Shown here one piece after another: positions 1 through 7,228 of a stretch of DNA of 29,095 nucleotides (position 1 is the first letter of the stretch; each line of letters opens with the position of its first letter). The translations under genes and the position numbers were made by a program. The stretch is from contig JAICQC010000012.1 in NCBI GenBank assembly GCA_025938055.1, forward strand, positions 1 to 29,095, read 5' to 3'. A model generated the notes under the pieces. That model was not told the origin of the DNA and did no database searches. It was given only the letters and a program-made list of their open reading frames with translations. This DNA is from Anaerolineales bacterium. Lineage in GTDB: Bacteria; Chloroflexota; Anaerolineae; Anaerolineales; Villigracilaceae.

Positions 1-1504
1 CTTCGTCCAAAATGACCAGTCCCGGGTTGCGCAGAAAGACGCGTGTGAACGCTAACAACTGCGCCTCTCCTGCCGACAGGGAGCGACTGCCAGTATCCAA
101 TTGTGTGTCCAGTCCCTGCGGCAGGGAGTGATACCAATCGCCGAGCTCCAACTCTTCGAGCGTGGCAAGGATTCGTTCATCTGTGATCGAGCGGTCAAAA
201 AAAGTCAGGTTGTCGCGCACGCTGGCACGGAAGAGTTGCACATCCTGCGTGACGATGGCGATATTCCGGCGCAGCATTTCCAATTGCGCCTCACGAATAT
301 CGGTTCCGTTGACCTCGATGTGACCAGCCTTCGGGTCGTACAGGCGGAAGATCAACCGTGCAAGCGTTGTCTTGCCGCTGCCGGTCCGACCGAGCAATCC
401 CAGCACGGCACCCGGCTTGAGATGAAATGAAAGCCCACTCAGCACGGCGTCGTTGCCATTGTAGGAAAATGTCACATCGTTGAACGTCAACGCGATGGGC
501 TGGGCGGGGATCTCCACGCCCGAGCCATCCAGCACCTCTGCTTTGAAATTGCGGAACTCGGTCAGGCGTTCCACGCAGGCGCCGATGGTCTGGAAGCTCT
601 CGATCTCATGCGTCATCGCCCAGAAGGGTTCCTCGAGCAGGCTGATGTAATGGATGAAGAGATAGACTGTGCCGATCGTAACCAACCCTGCGGTAAAGAG
701 CCAGTATCCGCTGGTGAGCGCCAGCAGGGTGCCGGTCGTCAAGGCCAGACCCATCGCATTCTCGATGATCCAGCGTTTGAAGTGGGCGCGTCGGTTGTGC
801 GTCAGTATAATGCCCTGATGACGGAAGAGCTCGCGAATCGAATAATCCACTGCGCCGCTCGAGCGGATGTCTTCGGTGCCCGCCAATTGCTCTTCGAGAA
901 AACCGTACATTTCGGCTTCCGCCTGGCGGCGCGCTTTCTGGTGTGGCACGGCAATGTCCTTGAGCCGCCCAAGGATTAGGATGGTTGCAAACGAGAAGAC
1001 CGTGAAACCCAACCCGGCACGCCAATCCTCGAGGAACAACGCGATCAGGATGCCGATGAGCAACAAGCCATTGCTGACCAGGTTAAGCGCAAACTGTGAG
1101 AAGAAGGTGGCGAGCTCGGTCACATCGCCATCAATACGCTCGATCAGTTCGCCCGGTGTGTGGTCGTTATGAAAGCGCATATCAAGGTTAAGCGCGTGCC
1201 AGGCGAGCTCGGCGCGCAGGGCATTGGTGGCCGTCCAGGCGACGTTCTCACCCAGATAGGTCACTCCGACCGCGATCACCTGCTGCAGCAGCGCCACGCT
1301 GATGAACGCCAGCGCGGTCCAGGTGAGGGTCTGTAGAGCCTCTCCTGCCAGCGCTGAATCGATAAAGGTTCGCATGATCTGTGGTGCGAAGATGCGCAAG
1401 CCAATACTCCCGAATAACAGGGAAGCGAGCAGAATAAATCGTCCCTTCTGCGGGCGGATGTGTTGTGAAAGAAGATCCCAGTAGGCTTTGAAAGGCAGGT
1501 TCAT
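1..1504 (-). CDS. ABC exporter half-transporter (fused permease and ATPase), C-terminus cut off by the window edge
   Basis: ATP-driven exporter in the cytoplasmic membrane; substrate unknown, with lipids, drugs or peptides the usual range for the family. The reading frame starts MNLPFKAYWDLLSQ and continues open to the left edge (about 501 residues seen). An N-terminal six-helix exporter domain (first helix near residues 21-40) is followed by an ATPase domain: Walker A GRTGSGKTT near 372, Q-loop VTQD near 415, signature LSAGE near 472 (a variant of LSGGQ), Walker B LVILDE at about 496-501. The switch His and the stop lie outside the window. The ATG at 1504-1502 has AGGA as a possible ribosome site and sits 18 nt beyond an intrinsic terminator, so expression probably depends on read-through. 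Half-transporters of this type often come as heterodimer pairs; any partner would lie to the left. Confidence 0.93.
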   Translation of the reverse strand, partial: MNLPFKAYWDLLSQHIRPQKGRFILLASLLFGSIGLRIFAPQIMRTFIDSALAGEALQTLTWTALAFISVALLQQVIAVGVTYLGENVAWTATNALRAELAWHALNLDMRFHNDHTPGELIERIDGDVTELATFFSQFALNLVSNGLLLIGILIALFLEDWRAGLGFTVFSFATILILGRLKDIAVPHQKARRQAEAEMYGFLEEQLAGTEDIRSSGAVDYSIRELFRHQGIILTHNRRAHFKRWIIENAMGLALTTGTLLALTSGYWLFTAGLVTIGTVYLFIHYISLLEEPFWAMTHEIESFQTIGACVERLTEFRNFKAEVLDGSGVEIPAQPIALTFNDVTFSYNGNDAVLSGLSFHLKPGAVLGLLGRTGSGKTTLARLIFRLYDPKAGHIEVNGTDIREAQLEMLRRNIAIVTQDVQLFRASVRDNLTFFDRSITDERILATLEELELGDWYHSLPQGLDTQLDTGSRSLSAGEAQLLAFTRVFLRNPGLVILDE

Positions 1505-1521
1505 AAAACAATCCTATTAAT

Positions 1522-1554
1522 AAAAAAACCACGGTGCACTTCGGTGCACCGTGG
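1522..1554 (-). terminator. Intrinsic terminator in the exporter leader (attenuator segments 3:4)
   Basis: On the minus strand CCACGGTGCAC (1554-1544), loop CGAA, GTGCACCGTGG (1539-1529), then seven T (1528-1522). The 11-bp stem is perfect. It ends 18 nt before the exporter start codon, downstream of the promoter at 1709-1737 and of the leader ORF. Confidence 0.92.
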
Positions 1555-1577
1555 CATAAAGACACAGAAGAAGACCG

Positions 1578-1649
1578 CTACCGGTCCACAGGCGCACTCC
1601 GACAAGGTATTTTGTTGTGGTCCCGACCCGTCAATATCAATCGAAACAT
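1578..1649 (-). CDS. Leader peptide ORF, 23 aa, upstream of the ABC exporter
   Basis: A short ORF begins with ATG at 1649-1647, reads MFRLILTGRD then HNKIPCRSAPVDR, and stops with TAG at 1580-1578. A strong ribosome site, AAAGGAG (1664-1658), lies 8 nt upstream. It starts about 53 nt after the predicted transcription start and ends 24 nt before the terminator stem. Codons 9-12 (Arg-Asp-His-Asn) lie on RNA segment 1 and codons 18-22 on segment 2 of the alternative structures described under the regulatory feature. I do not recognise the peptide. There is no run of a single regulatory codon, so drug- or peptide-induced ribosome stalling is more likely than an amino-acid sensor. Translation is inferred from the ribosome site and position only. 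Confidence 0.72.
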   Translation of the reverse strand: MFRLILTGRDHNKIPCRSAPVDR

Positions 1650-1708
1650 GGAATGCGCTCCTTTCTTTAGGAATCTCTTACAAGCGAAGCAGTCCTATGG
1701 ACAGAGGC

Positions 1709-1737
1709 AGTTTACATCAGGAAATAGACAAAGTCAA
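1709..1737 (-). promoter_or_regulatory. Sigma70-type promoter for leader peptide and ABC exporter
   Basis: Minus-strand -35 TTGACT (1737-1732), 17-nt spacer, -10 TAAACT (1714-1709). Predicted start near 1702, giving a leader of about 200 nt before the exporter ATG. It lies just past the stop codon of the SUI1 gene, so the exporter has its own transcription unit. Confidence 0.8.
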
Positions 1738-1759
1738 GATTCAGTTTTGGGCAAAACTT

Positions 1760-2098
1760 CTACCCGCCTGCAATCTTCACCTTGTATCCCATCTTCCGCA
1801 GTGCCTCCGCGATCTTCTCACGGTGCTCGCCCTGGATCTCGATGACGCCATCCTTCACGGTTCCGCCGCTGCCGCAGACCTGCTTAAGCTTCGTTGCCAG
1901 ATCTTTCAAATCCTCCTCCGAAAGCACCAGCTTTTTCACAACTGTGACCACCTTCCCGCCGCGTCCCTTCGAGTCGCGGTGAAGATAAGCGATCTGCTCA
2001 TGTGGCGGGAGCGACTTGATCGCGGAAGCCGGAGTCTCTCTCCTGCGCAAGTCTCCCTGGGCAGAAGACCAAACAGTTCGATTCTTATCCTTTGTCAT
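1760..2098 (-). CDS. Translation initiation factor SUI1/eIF1 family (YciH-like)
   Basis: A protein of 112 aa. The C-terminal two thirds is the SUI1 fold: KGRGGKVVTVVKKL, a helix with LATKLKQVCGSGGTVK, then IEIQGEHREKIAEALRKMGYKVK. The GSGGTVKDGVIEIQG segment is the family hallmark. The N-terminal 40 residues are basic and variable, as in YciH. Bacterial members bind the small ribosomal subunit and are thought to influence start-codon selection; their role in vivo is unsettled. The ATG at 2098-2096 overlaps the end of the upstream oxidoreductase gene by 14 nt, so the two are probably translationally coupled. No terminator is seen between its stop and the exporter promoter. Confidence 0.92.
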   Translation of the reverse strand: MTKDKNRTVWSSAQGDLRRRETPASAIKSLPPHEQIAYLHRDSKGRGGKVVTVVKKLVLSEEDLKDLATKLKQVCGSGGTVKDGVIEIQGEHREKIAEALRKMGYKVKIAGG

Positions 2099-5000
2099 AC
2101 GCTTGCCACTCCCTCACCTGTTCCGCTACCAGCATAATGGGATGGACTGCCTTCACACCGGTCCCCTGCTCAATCTGCATCCGGCACGCCGCGCCGCTGG
2201 AAATGATTTCCGATTTCCGATTTAAGATTTTGGATTTTTGATTGTCCGATGTACTCTCCCCATTTCCCCATTTTCTGACCTCCGGAAACAACTTCAACTC
2301 TCCAATTTTCATCGAGAGATCATAATGTTCTTCCTCGTATCCAAAGGTCCCTGCCATGCCGCAGCAGCCTGTCTCCAGCAAGTCGACTTCATATCCACAG
2401 GAACGTAAGAGTTCGACAGTAGCATGAGTTCCGGTTGGCAAACCGTCAGGTGAAGGTCCCTGCGCGCGCTGATGACAATGAGGATGAAAACTCACTTTGC
2501 CGGTTGAAAAACTTCCTTTCATTTCCAACCACTGTTCCTTATTGGCTACACGCAAACTATGAAATTCTTCAGATCGCAAAAGGAACTCATCCAGCAGCCA
2601 GGTCTTTGAGACGCGCTGCTCTATCTCTTCCGCATGATTTGGGAGCAGATCAACGTAATCATGTTTCAGTGCATAAATCTCGGGTGGTTCGATGCCGACG
2701 ATGACCGCTTCACGCCCAGGATCAGCCTGATCGAGCAGGTCGAGCACACGCCGGGCATGCGCGCGCGCCTGGTCGACAAATCCCTTCGACAGAAATGATG
2801 CCCCCGCTCCCAGGGCAGGCAGGACGTGAATATCAAGACCGCAGGCAGATAAGACTTCCAGCGCCGCCTGTTCGGTTTCCGGCTCGATGCAGCGCGCAAA
2901 GGCATCAGATAGAAAAATTACTCTTTTTCCGCCTCGCACATCACGCTTCCAATGTGACCGGCGGCTTGCAAACTTCGGGAAAGGACGATGAGGTGTAATT
3001 CCCAAAATCTTTGCTACCAGATTCCTAACAGCCGGAACATCCATCAAGGCATTCGTGAGGGGCGCGACGGAGGCAGCCAGCGCAGCCGTGAGATGGAAAT
3101 AGCCAAAGGCATAATCTCGCAATTGACGACGATGCGCTTTGTAGTATTCGGATTGAAAGGCAAATTTCAGCTTTGCCATGTCCACGCCCGAGGGGCATTC
3201 CGCTTTGCAGCCCTGGCAGGCGAGGCAGAGATCGAAGGCGGCGGCTGTGGCTTCCACCTTTTCCTGATCAAAGGACGATAGACCATGAACCGTGGACCGG
3301 CCTCCGTCTACTGTCCACGGTCCGCTAATCATTGCCCTCAACAAATTCGCCCTCCCGCGCGTCGAATGCATCTCCTCGCGCGTTGCCTGGTAGGACGGAC
3401 ACATCACGCCGGTATCTTTTCGACAGACACCCTGCCCGTTGCATTGTTCAATGGCAGCATCAAGTCCGCCAGTGCGCACAAAGGAAAGGCTGGTATTCCA
3501 GAGGCGCGTGCTGTAATCAACACCATACCTCAAGTCGGCGTCCATCTTCGGCGCGTCGACGAGCTTGCCCGGGTTGAGGAGATTGTTCGGGTCGGCAGCA
3601 CGCTTTAACATGCGCATTGCTTCCATCACGTCAGGTCCATACGTCTGTTCTAGGAATTCGGAGCGAGCCAGCCCGTCGCCGTGTTCGCTGCTCATGGCGC
3701 CGCCCAATTTCAAGGTCAACGCGAGGACGGCTTCGCTGATCGAGCGCAGAGCGTTCAAGCCGCGCGCAGTCTTCAAATTCAGGATCGGTCGGATATGTAA
3801 ACATCCTGCTGAGGCGTGAGCATAAATGCCGCCCTCCGCACCGTGCGTCGACAGGATCCTCTCGACCTCACGCACAAACTCACCCAGCCGTCCCACCGGG
3901 ATGGCGCAATCCTCGATGAACGCGACCGGCCGCGCCGATTGCGGGCGCGAATCGAGCAAGCCCAAGCCAACCTTGCGGATGTTCCAGACACGCGCCTGCT
4001 CTTCAGTGGATTCAGCGATCGCCAGGATGTCACCGGTGCGGCGCGCCGTTTCTCGCAACGCCGAAGGATCCTCCCCGCTAAATTCCACTACAAGCAGCGC
4101 GGCAGGGTCACCCACCACCCAGCCCATCTGACGCGCATACTCCGGCACGCCGCGCGCCAGGCGAATGATCATCCGCGGCACGAGCTCCACCGCCGAGGGA
4201 TGGTGAGTGAGCAGGCGCGGCACATCGTCGCAGGCATCCGCGTTGCTTTGATACGCCAGTACAGCCAGGATCGTATGCGTAGGCCTGGGCACGAGATTGA
4301 CTCTCGCCTGCCGGATCACCGCCAGTGTGCCCTCACTACCAGCCAGCAGAGGTGCGAGATTCAACGTGCCAGGTTTCAGGTTGGCGGGGTACGATTCGCC
4401 GGTCCACTGGGAAGGTGCAGACGGGCTCCATGACAGAAGATAATTTAGTCGGTAGCCTGCCGAGTTGCGCCAGGTGCGTGGCCAGTTCCGTGTGATGGCA
4501 TCCACATAGTTCTTGCGGATTTCCAGCACAGCAGAATACAGACGAGAAATGATCGGGTTGTCGAGCGTGCTTCGTTCGCTCAGTACGGCAAGACTTCCAT
4601 CCGATGTAATGACCTCTGCCGAAAGCAAATGATCGGCGCTCATGCCATAAGACAGGGAATGCGCGCCGGTCGCGTTGTTGGCGATCACACCGCCCATCGT
4701 GGCGCGCTCCGCGGAGGCCGGATCAGGACCAAACATCAACCCATGTTTCGCCGCCGCGGCATTGAGCTTCGAAAGGATCACGCCCGGCGCCACGATTGCC
4801 GTCCGCGCTTCAGGATCAATCTCGAGGACGGAATCGAGCCAGCGTGAACAATCAATGACTAACGCAGGACCAATCGCCTGCCCTGCCAGGCTGGTTCCGG
4901 CGCCGCGCGGCAGGATCGGAACTTTATGTTTTGCAGCAAGTTCTACTGCCGAGTGTAAATCTTCCTGTGTTCTGGGAAAGACGACGCCCAAGGGATCGAT

Positions 5001-5111
5001 CTGATACATGGAGGCGTCTGTGCTGTAGAGGGTGCGGGAAGCCAAATCGGTCCGAATGTCGCCTCTGAAGCACCTGCGCAGTTCGTCGACGAAATCTGGA
5101 TGAAGGGACAT
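2085..5111 (-). CDS. FAD-linked oxidase fused to iron-sulfur/CCG domains (YdiJ / D-2-hydroxyacid dehydrogenase type)
   Basis: A 1008-aa flavin dehydrogenase that probably oxidises a D-2-hydroxyacid (lactate, glycolate or 2-hydroxyglutarate) and passes electrons through iron-sulfur clusters. The N-terminal FAD domain carries PRGAGTSLAGQ near residues 68-78 and ATMGGVIANNATGAHS near 138. An FAD-oxidase C-terminal domain follows. Two cluster motifs come next, C-x5-C-x7-CP near 558 and CLACQGCKAECP near 627-638. The C-terminal CCG module has HPHCHQR near 875 and LETGCCGMAG near 915. Length and order match the E. coli YdiJ type (about 1018 aa). The start MSLHPDFVDEL matches the expected family N-terminus; there is no ribosome site, but TAGAAT (5123-5118) lies 6 nt before the ATG, hinting at a leaderless mRNA. 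Two stretches of low-complexity, repeat-like DNA sit in frame (2205-2246 and about 3281-3322) and look like insertions. Exact substrate unknown. Confidence 0.9.
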   Translation of the reverse strand: MSLHPDFVDELRRCFRGDIRTDLASRTLYSTDASMYQIDPLGVVFPRTQEDLHSAVELAAKHKVPILPRGAGTSLAGQAIGPALVIDCSRWLDSVLEIDPEARTAIVAPGVILSKLNAAAAKHGLMFGPDPASAERATMGGVIANNATGAHSLSYGMSADHLLSAEVITSDGSLAVLSERSTLDNPIISRLYSAVLEIRKNYVDAITRNWPRTWRNSAGYRLNYLLSWSPSAPSQWTGESYPANLKPGTLNLAPLLAGSEGTLAVIRQARVNLVPRPTHTILAVLAYQSNADACDDVPRLLTHHPSAVELVPRMIIRLARGVPEYARQMGWVVGDPAALLVVEFSGEDPSALRETARRTGDILAIAESTEEQARVWNIRKVGLGLLDSRPQSARPVAFIEDCAIPVGRLGEFVREVERILSTHGAEGGIYAHASAGCLHIRPILNLKTARGLNALRSISEAVLALTLKLGGAMSSEHGDGLARSEFLEQTYGPDVMEAMRMLKRAADPNNLLNPGKLVDAPKMDADLRYGVDYSTRLWNTSLSFVRTGGLDAAIEQCNGQGVCRKDTGVMCPSYQATREEMHSTRGRANLLRAMISGPWTVDGGRSTVHGLSSFDQEKVEATAAAFDLCLACQGCKAECPSGVDMAKLKFAFQSEYYKAHRRQLRDYAFGYFHLTAALAASVAPLTNALMDVPAVRNLVAKILGITPHRPFPKFASRRSHWKRDVRGGKRVIFLSDAFARCIEPETEQAALEVLSACGLDIHVLPALGAGASFLSKGFVDQARAHARRVLDLLDQADPGREAVIVGIEPPEIYALKHDYVDLLPNHAEEIEQRVSKTWLLDEFLLRSEEFHSLRVANKEQWLEMKGSFSTGKVSFHPHCHQRAQGPSPDGLPTGTHATVELLRSCGYEVDLLETGCCGMAGTFGYEEEHYDLSMKIGELKLFPEVRKWGNGESTSDNQKSKILNRKSEIISSGAACRMQIEQGTGVKAVHPIMLVAEQVREWQAYDKG
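2205..2246. repeat. Six tandem heptamers GATTTNN inside the flavin oxidoreductase gene
   Basis: Plus-strand units: GATTTCC, GATTTCC, GATTTAA, GATTTTG, GATTTTT, GATTGTC. Six units make 42 nt, so the reading frame is kept and about 14 residues (near 955-969) are added between the CCG motif and the final GAACRMQ motif. AT-rich heptamer arrays of this kind are normally intergenic. Confidence 0.8.
3281..3322. repeat. In-frame inverted-repeat segment inside the flavin oxidoreductase gene
   Basis: The segment has an 8-bp inverted repeat, CCGTGGAC ... GTCCACGG, about 15 nt apart, plus near-repeats of GTGGAC/GTAGAC. It encodes residues around GPWTVDGGRSTVHG between the two iron-sulfur motifs. The composition resembles dispersed intergenic repeats rather than protein sequence; that it is an insertion is inferred. 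Confidence 0.5.
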
Positions 5112-5117
5112 AATGTG

Positions 5118-5123
5118 ATTCTA
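5118..5123 (-). promoter_or_regulatory. Possible -10 box for a leaderless mRNA of the flavin oxidoreductase
   Basis: TAGAAT on the minus strand lies 6 nt upstream of the ATG (5111-5109). No Shine-Dalgarno sequence and no clear -35 box are visible. The gene may equally be read from the operon upstream. Confidence 0.35.
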
Positions 5124-5143
5124 ACCGCTTAGGGATTCAGGTT

Positions 5144-6670
5144 TCACCGTGGTTCGAATGGACGGTTTGCATTTTCCAGATGAGCGAAAAATTCTTCTTT
5201 CAGTTTGGAGAACACCGAAAGCATAGCCGTCTGGAGGTCATGCAGTTCTTCCGGATCATTTTCAAGATCATACAATTCGAACAGATCACCACCCTCGTCA
5301 TAGCCAAGGTAGACGATCAGCTTGTACGCCCCTTTACGCATGGCAAACGCCGCCCTGGTAAGCGGAAGGAAGGCGGAATTTTGCCATGCCGCCATCGAAA
5401 ATATGGGGCGTTCCGAGTCGGCAGGTCCGGGCAGAACCTGCCCATCCAAGCCATCGGGGATCTCCTTGCCCGCTATTGCCAAGAGAGTCGGCAGGATATC
5501 TACGTTGCTGGTCGGCAGATGAATGTCATTTCGGGCAGCCTGCCGCGGCGCATGGATCAGCAGAGGGGTGCGTAACATAGGCTCATACATGAGCCTCCCA
5601 CCGTGACCATCAAAGCCACGTTCGAACATCTCTCCATGGTCAGAGGTCAGGATGAGATAGCTGTCATCCAGTACACCGCTTTGCTCCAGTTGCTCGATCA
5701 ATTTTGCAAGTTCTTCATCTACCTGGGCGATCTGCCGGTCATACACTGTACGCTTTCGAAGCAGCTCTTCCTCCGATTCGGTGTACAGCGAGGTAAACTC
5801 CGGGATGACCACTTTGGGCTGTGCTGCAAAACCATCATTCCGAAAAAGCCGCGCGAACTTCCCGCCGGGCTTATAAGGAGAGTGAGGCGAGAACAGATGA
5901 AAGTACGCAAAATAGGGTTGTTTATCTTGCATGCTCAGAATCTCTGCCAGCACACCTTTGTAGATTTGCTCATTCAAATAAACGTTATATCCCTCGACCT
6001 CCGGGACGCCGTTGGGATACCCGGGCTGCGCCTTCTGCGTTTCAATGGAGTGGGAAACCCGGCTTTTGTAGAAATAGTTGAGAAGCGCAGACCCCGGTCG
6101 GTCCGTTTGGGCAGGGAAAAGAAATTCATCGAATGCAATCGATGCCAGTAACCGGTCCTTCCCCACCCAGCTTTTGACCAGCGTATTGCCGCGCATACTG
6201 TAAGCCGTTTGCGGTAGAAAGTTATCTACATCCTGATAGTACTGCGCAACGAGACGGTCGGGCCAGAAATTCTGAGAAAACATCAAGCGATGATAATCCG
6301 TGCCAAGCAGTGTGTAAGGGTTGTATGGAACAACATCCCGCCGCACGATCCCACCCTGCGTCAGCGCCCGGTGCTTCCAAGGATACATTCCGGTCAGCAT
6401 GGAGGCGACGCCCGAGGTGGTGAAATTGCTGGCAGAATAATGAGCGTGATAAACCGTACAACGCTCTGCAAAACGACTTAGCTCCGGAGTCGTTGCACGC
6501 TCATACCCGTACAGTGACATATTCAGCGCAGACAGCGCATCGCACAAAATGATGATGATGTTGGGGCGGTTGTCTTGCAGCTGCAGCGAAGACGCGGTCA
6601 GAGTGGAGAGCGTTCCAGCAGTGAAGAGCGAAGCAATCTTGAGGAAATCCCGCCGCGTCAGCATAGTCAT
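5144..6670 (-). CDS. Tat-exported alkaline-phosphatase-superfamily transferase/hydrolase, module 1 (sulfatase-like, Thr nucleophile)
   Basis: About 508 aa. The N-terminus has a twin-arginine signal, LTRRDFLKIAS, followed by a hydrophobic stretch, so the enzyme acts outside the membrane. The sulfatase fold is clear: RPNIIIILCDALSA (metal Asp near 44), NFTTSGVASMLTG near 83-94, [11 protein letters not shown] near 340, then GHGG and NVDILPTLLAIAG. Where sulfatases have CxPSR the sequence is TTSGV, so neither Cys nor Ser is available for formylglycine; Thr84 or Thr85 is the likely nucleophile, as in LtaS/MdoB/EptA phosphotransferases. The second Asp of the sulfatase metal pair is also absent. I chose ATG at 6670 because AAGG, overlapping the stop of the upstream gene, sits 7 nt before it. 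It directly follows the membrane protein at 6680-7228. Substrate unknown. Confidence 0.88.
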   Translation of the reverse strand: MTMLTRRDFLKIASLFTAGTLSTLTASSLQLQDNRPNIIIILCDALSALNMSLYGYERATTPELSRFAERCTVYHAHYSASNFTTSGVASMLTGMYPWKHRALTQGGIVRRDVVPYNPYTLLGTDYHRLMFSQNFWPDRLVAQYYQDVDNFLPQTAYSMRGNTLVKSWVGKDRLLASIAFDEFLFPAQTDRPGSALLNYFYKSRVSHSIETQKAQPGYPNGVPEVEGYNVYLNEQIYKGVLAEILSMQDKQPYFAYFHLFSPHSPYKPGGKFARLFRNDGFAAQPKVVIPEFTSLYTESEEELLRKRTVYDRQIAQVDEELAKLIEQLEQSGVLDDSYLILTSDHGEMFERGFDGHGGRLMYEPMLRTPLLIHAPRQAARNDIHLPTSNVDILPTLLAIAGKEIPDGLDGQVLPGPADSERPIFSMAAWQNSAFLPLTRAAFAMRKGAYKLIVYLGYDEGGDLFELYDLENDPEELHDLQTAMLSVFSKLKEEFFAHLENANRPFEPR

Positions 6671-6679
6671 GATCACACC

Positions 6680-7228
6680 TTACACAAAGATCCGTACCAG
6701 GACGATCAGGAGTGCAAAGGCGGTCAGCGGCAGATAGAGATACAGGAAGACAACAAAACGGTCTGCCATGCTTTCCAAACCGTGGCGAATCCAGTTGATC
6801 CTTCCGGCAATCCACGTCAGGAATACGGCAATCAACGATGTGCCTGCCCACCAGCCAGATTGACTGCTCAGGAATGCTTCCCGTGTATCCGGCGTTCGGT
6901 AAAGTGTAAGGTGCATGAGCGCGGACACAAGGATCACCAGGATCAATACAAACCCTTTGGGAATAAACGTGTCCGCCCACCAGTGACGGGGCAAGACAAT
7001 ACTTGCCAAAAGGACGGGGAACAGCAGCAAAATGCTTTCCATGAAATTCACCAGGAAAGCATAGGCGTAGATGGACACGATCTCGCCAAATTCCAGAAAA
7101 AACAGCCAGGACGGCAATTTCCAGAACGAGGTAAAAAGTGTCCAGGTATATACGAGAAACATAGCAACCGCATAAACGGTCACTATGTTTCTCTTGTCGG
7201 GAATACGGGTCGCCAGATCCCTAAGCAC
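6680..7228 (-). CDS. Small polytopic membrane protein, partner of module 1
   Basis: 182 aa with about five to six predicted membrane helices (near 15-36, 41-60, 61-80, 93-110, 126-145 and 158-182). It shares a pattern with the proteins at 9547 and 14397: VYAV...WT near the start, FWKLPSWL, then GEI..IYAYA..N..ES, and a C-terminal DRF/DRLTVFLY helix. No catalytic motif is seen and I know no named family. The GTG at 7228-7226 overlaps the end of gpmA by 8 nt and gives the same N-terminal length as the paralogs. It is followed after 9 nt by the Tat-exported enzyme; the constant pairing suggests a membrane partner that binds or presents the lipid substrate. That role is inferred. Confidence 0.82.
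   Translation of the reverse strand: MLRDLATRIPDKRNIVTVYAVAMFLVYTWTLFTSFWKLPSWLFFLEFGEIVSIYAYAFLVNFMESILLLFPVLLASIVLPRHWWADTFIPKGFVLILVILVSALMHLTLYRTPDTREAFLSSQSGWWAGTSLIAVFLTWIAGRINWIRHGLESMADRFVVFLYLYLPLTAFALLIVLVRIFV

Larger units (their letters stand above)
1522..1649 (-). promoter_or_regulatory. Putative ribosome-mediated transcription attenuator controlling the ABC exporter
   Basis: Four RNA segments can pair in competing ways. Segment 1, CGGGACCACA (1625-1616), pairs at 8 of 10 positions with TGTGGACCGG (1590-1581), part of segment 2. Segment 2, GTGCGCCTGTGG (1597-1586), can instead pair with segment 3, CCACGGTGCAC (1554-1544), with 11 pairs including one wobble and one bulged base. 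Segment 3 also pairs perfectly with segment 4 to form the terminator. Segment 2 is a near copy of segment 4 (GTGCACCGTGG). Model: a ribosome stalled on segment 1 frees segment 2, the antiterminator forms and the exporter is transcribed. A ribosome reaching the stop codon masks segment 2 and transcription ends. The pairing is read from sequence; the mechanism is inferred. Confidence 0.72.

Noticed and set aside
5144..6670. Annotation of the three Tat enzymes as arylsulfatases
   Set aside because: The formylglycine Cys/Ser and the Arg of CxPSR are missing in all three copies; only the fold is sulfatase-like.
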